Part shown: piece after piece, positions 63,278 to 64,000 of the stretch
How positions within the stretch are numbered: position 1 is the stretch's first letter
Layout of the letters: every line of letters starts with the position of its first letter
Assembly (NCBI RefSeq): GCF_900607235.1
Contig: NZ_LR027854.1
Location: 1 to 64,000 of the forward strand
Reading direction: 5' to 3'
DNA: 64,000 nucleotides
Source: Olivibacter jilunii
Lineage (GTDB): Bacteria; Bacteroidota; Bacteroidia; Sphingobacteriales; Sphingobacteriaceae
The notes under the pieces: model-generated
Databases searched by the model: none
Told to the model about the DNA's origin: nothing
The model's input: only the letters and a program-made list of their open reading frames with translations
Program-made: the position numbers and the translations under genes

Positions 63278-64000
63278 TCAAGGAAGTTTATCCCCCATTG
63301 CCTTCATAATATCGTTTCCTAACGCAAAAATCATTAAGGCAACGATAATTACGAATCCTACAATTTGCGCTCGCTCCATGAATTTATCACTTAGCGGCTT
63401 ACCCTTAATCATCTCTACGATTAAGAATAAAGCATGGCCACCATCCAAAGCTGGAATCGGTAAAATATTCATTAAGGCCAGGGCCATCGATAGCAAGCCC
63501 ACCAAACTCCAGAATTTCACCCAATCCACCTCTCCGCCAAACATACGGGCAATACCAACGGGCCCGGATAGGGCCTTATTCGCTTTCACCTGCCCCGTTA
63601 CCACCTTGCCCAAAGCTTTTGCATTGTCTGTCAAAGACCCCCATGCTTTACCGGCACCAATCGGCAGTGCTTCTAAAAATCCGTATTTAATCTGCTCTTG
63701 CGGAATCCGACTAATATCACGACCCGCGGCAATACCCAACTTACCTTCCGGATCTATCGTTGCCTGCACGGTATCAATTTTACCAGCTCTCCAAAACACT
63801 ATACTGGTTTCTTTATTTTTGTTTGCCAATAAGGCGTCTGACATCTGATCCCAAAACACGATCGGCTGATTATTGATAGCGATTAGACTATCGCCCGGTT
63901 TCAACCCTGCTTTTTCGGCGGTTCCACCTTTTTGCAAACTTTCGATATGCGTGACTCTAAACCGAGGTATAACAAATTCGTCTATACCTAAATCTGAAAC
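63278..64000 (-). CDS. rseP: RseP-type site-2 zinc protease, partial
   Basis: C-terminal 240 residues; the 5' part continues past the window edge (frame open through 64000; the TTG at 63937 is not the start). A PDZ domain (GGTAEKAGLKPGDSLIAINN) precedes the membrane region with NILPIPALDGGH, the second metal-ligand motif of site-2 proteases, and two further helices. The HExxH motif should lie outside the window. Chromosomal housekeeping gene flanking the element. Confidence 0.92.
   Translation of the reverse strand, partial: VSDLGIDEFVIPRFRVTHIESLQKGGTAEKAGLKPGDSLIAINNQPIVFWDQMSDALLANKNKETSIVFWRAGKIDTVQATIDPEGKLGIAAGRDISRIPQEQIKYGFLEALPIGAGKAWGSLTDNAKALGKVVTGQVKANKALSGPVGIARMFGGEVDWVKFWSLVGLLSMALALMNILPIPALDGGHALFLIVEMIKGKPLSDKFMERAQIVGFVIIVALMIFALGNDIMKAMGDKLP

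Noticed and set aside
1-64000. CRISPR arrays and insertion sequences
   Set aside because: No regularly spaced repeats and no DDE or HUH transposase were seen; the only transposase-like gene is the Rpn-family protein.

Overview
The window reads as a Bacteroidetes genome, most likely Sphingobacteriaceae (Sphingobacterium/Pedobacter-like). The evidence is two SusC/SusD pairs, a FecI/FecR sigma/anti-sigma pair, promoters of the TTG-N20-TAnnTTTG type, and a conjugation operon with the Bacteroidetes TraE-F-G-J-K-M-N order. Almost all of it appears to be the interior and right end of an integrative conjugative element (ICE). The right edge is a serine recombinase gene that runs into a chromosomal tRNA-Leu(CAA) gene (63113-63192, minus strand). 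The chromosome resumes with rseP (63278-64000, partial). The left end of the element, the relaxase and the coupling protein are not in the window.

Region 1 (1-1500): a decayed DUF932 gene and an ssb gene. Region 2 (1391-6990, minus strand): a tightly packed operon, read from right to left. It encodes a 42-residue peptide (too short for usual gene callers), a stem-loop attenuator, an LpxL-like acyltransferase, a LytS-type histidine kinase, a LytTR response regulator, a 98-residue protein, an RteC-like protein and a lipoprotein, and ends at a terminator. Upstream of the peptide gene lie direct repeats phased at exactly 21 bp, the layout used by LytTR regulators such as ComE and AgrA. My main hypothesis is that this is an undescribed peptide-signalling (quorum-type) switch that controls the element through its RteC-like output.

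Region 3 (7000-12600): a broken dinB fused to a fragment of an Rpn-family nuclease gene, a two-gene OLD-like ATPase module (candidate defence system), an intact Rpn-family gene, two paralogous XRE regulators, and a promoter followed by a roughly 190-nt structured, probably pseudoknotted RNA. Region 4 (12780-28270): two SusC-SusD-TlpA sets around a DUF6520 plus MauE pair; the second set has its own ECF sigma and FecR genes. Region 5 (28280-36880): two Crp-like regulators, a second RteC-like gene, and an imuA-imuB-dnaE2 mutagenesis cassette. The dinB and imuA promoters carry nearly the same 15-bp palindrome between their -33 and -7 elements, which suggests one damage-type repressor for both.

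Region 6 (37700-61200): the conjugation operon. It contains TraE/F/G/J/K/M/N homologues, three VirB5/TraI-like paralogues, a 1835-residue methylase-helicase, an orphan beta-class DNA methyltransferase, two DUF3945-like proteins, and an unusual block of three tandem genes built from nine copies of a roughly 100-residue repeat that I cannot assign. Region 7 (61430-64000): a 58-residue gene translationally coupled to the serine recombinase, then tRNA-Leu and rseP.
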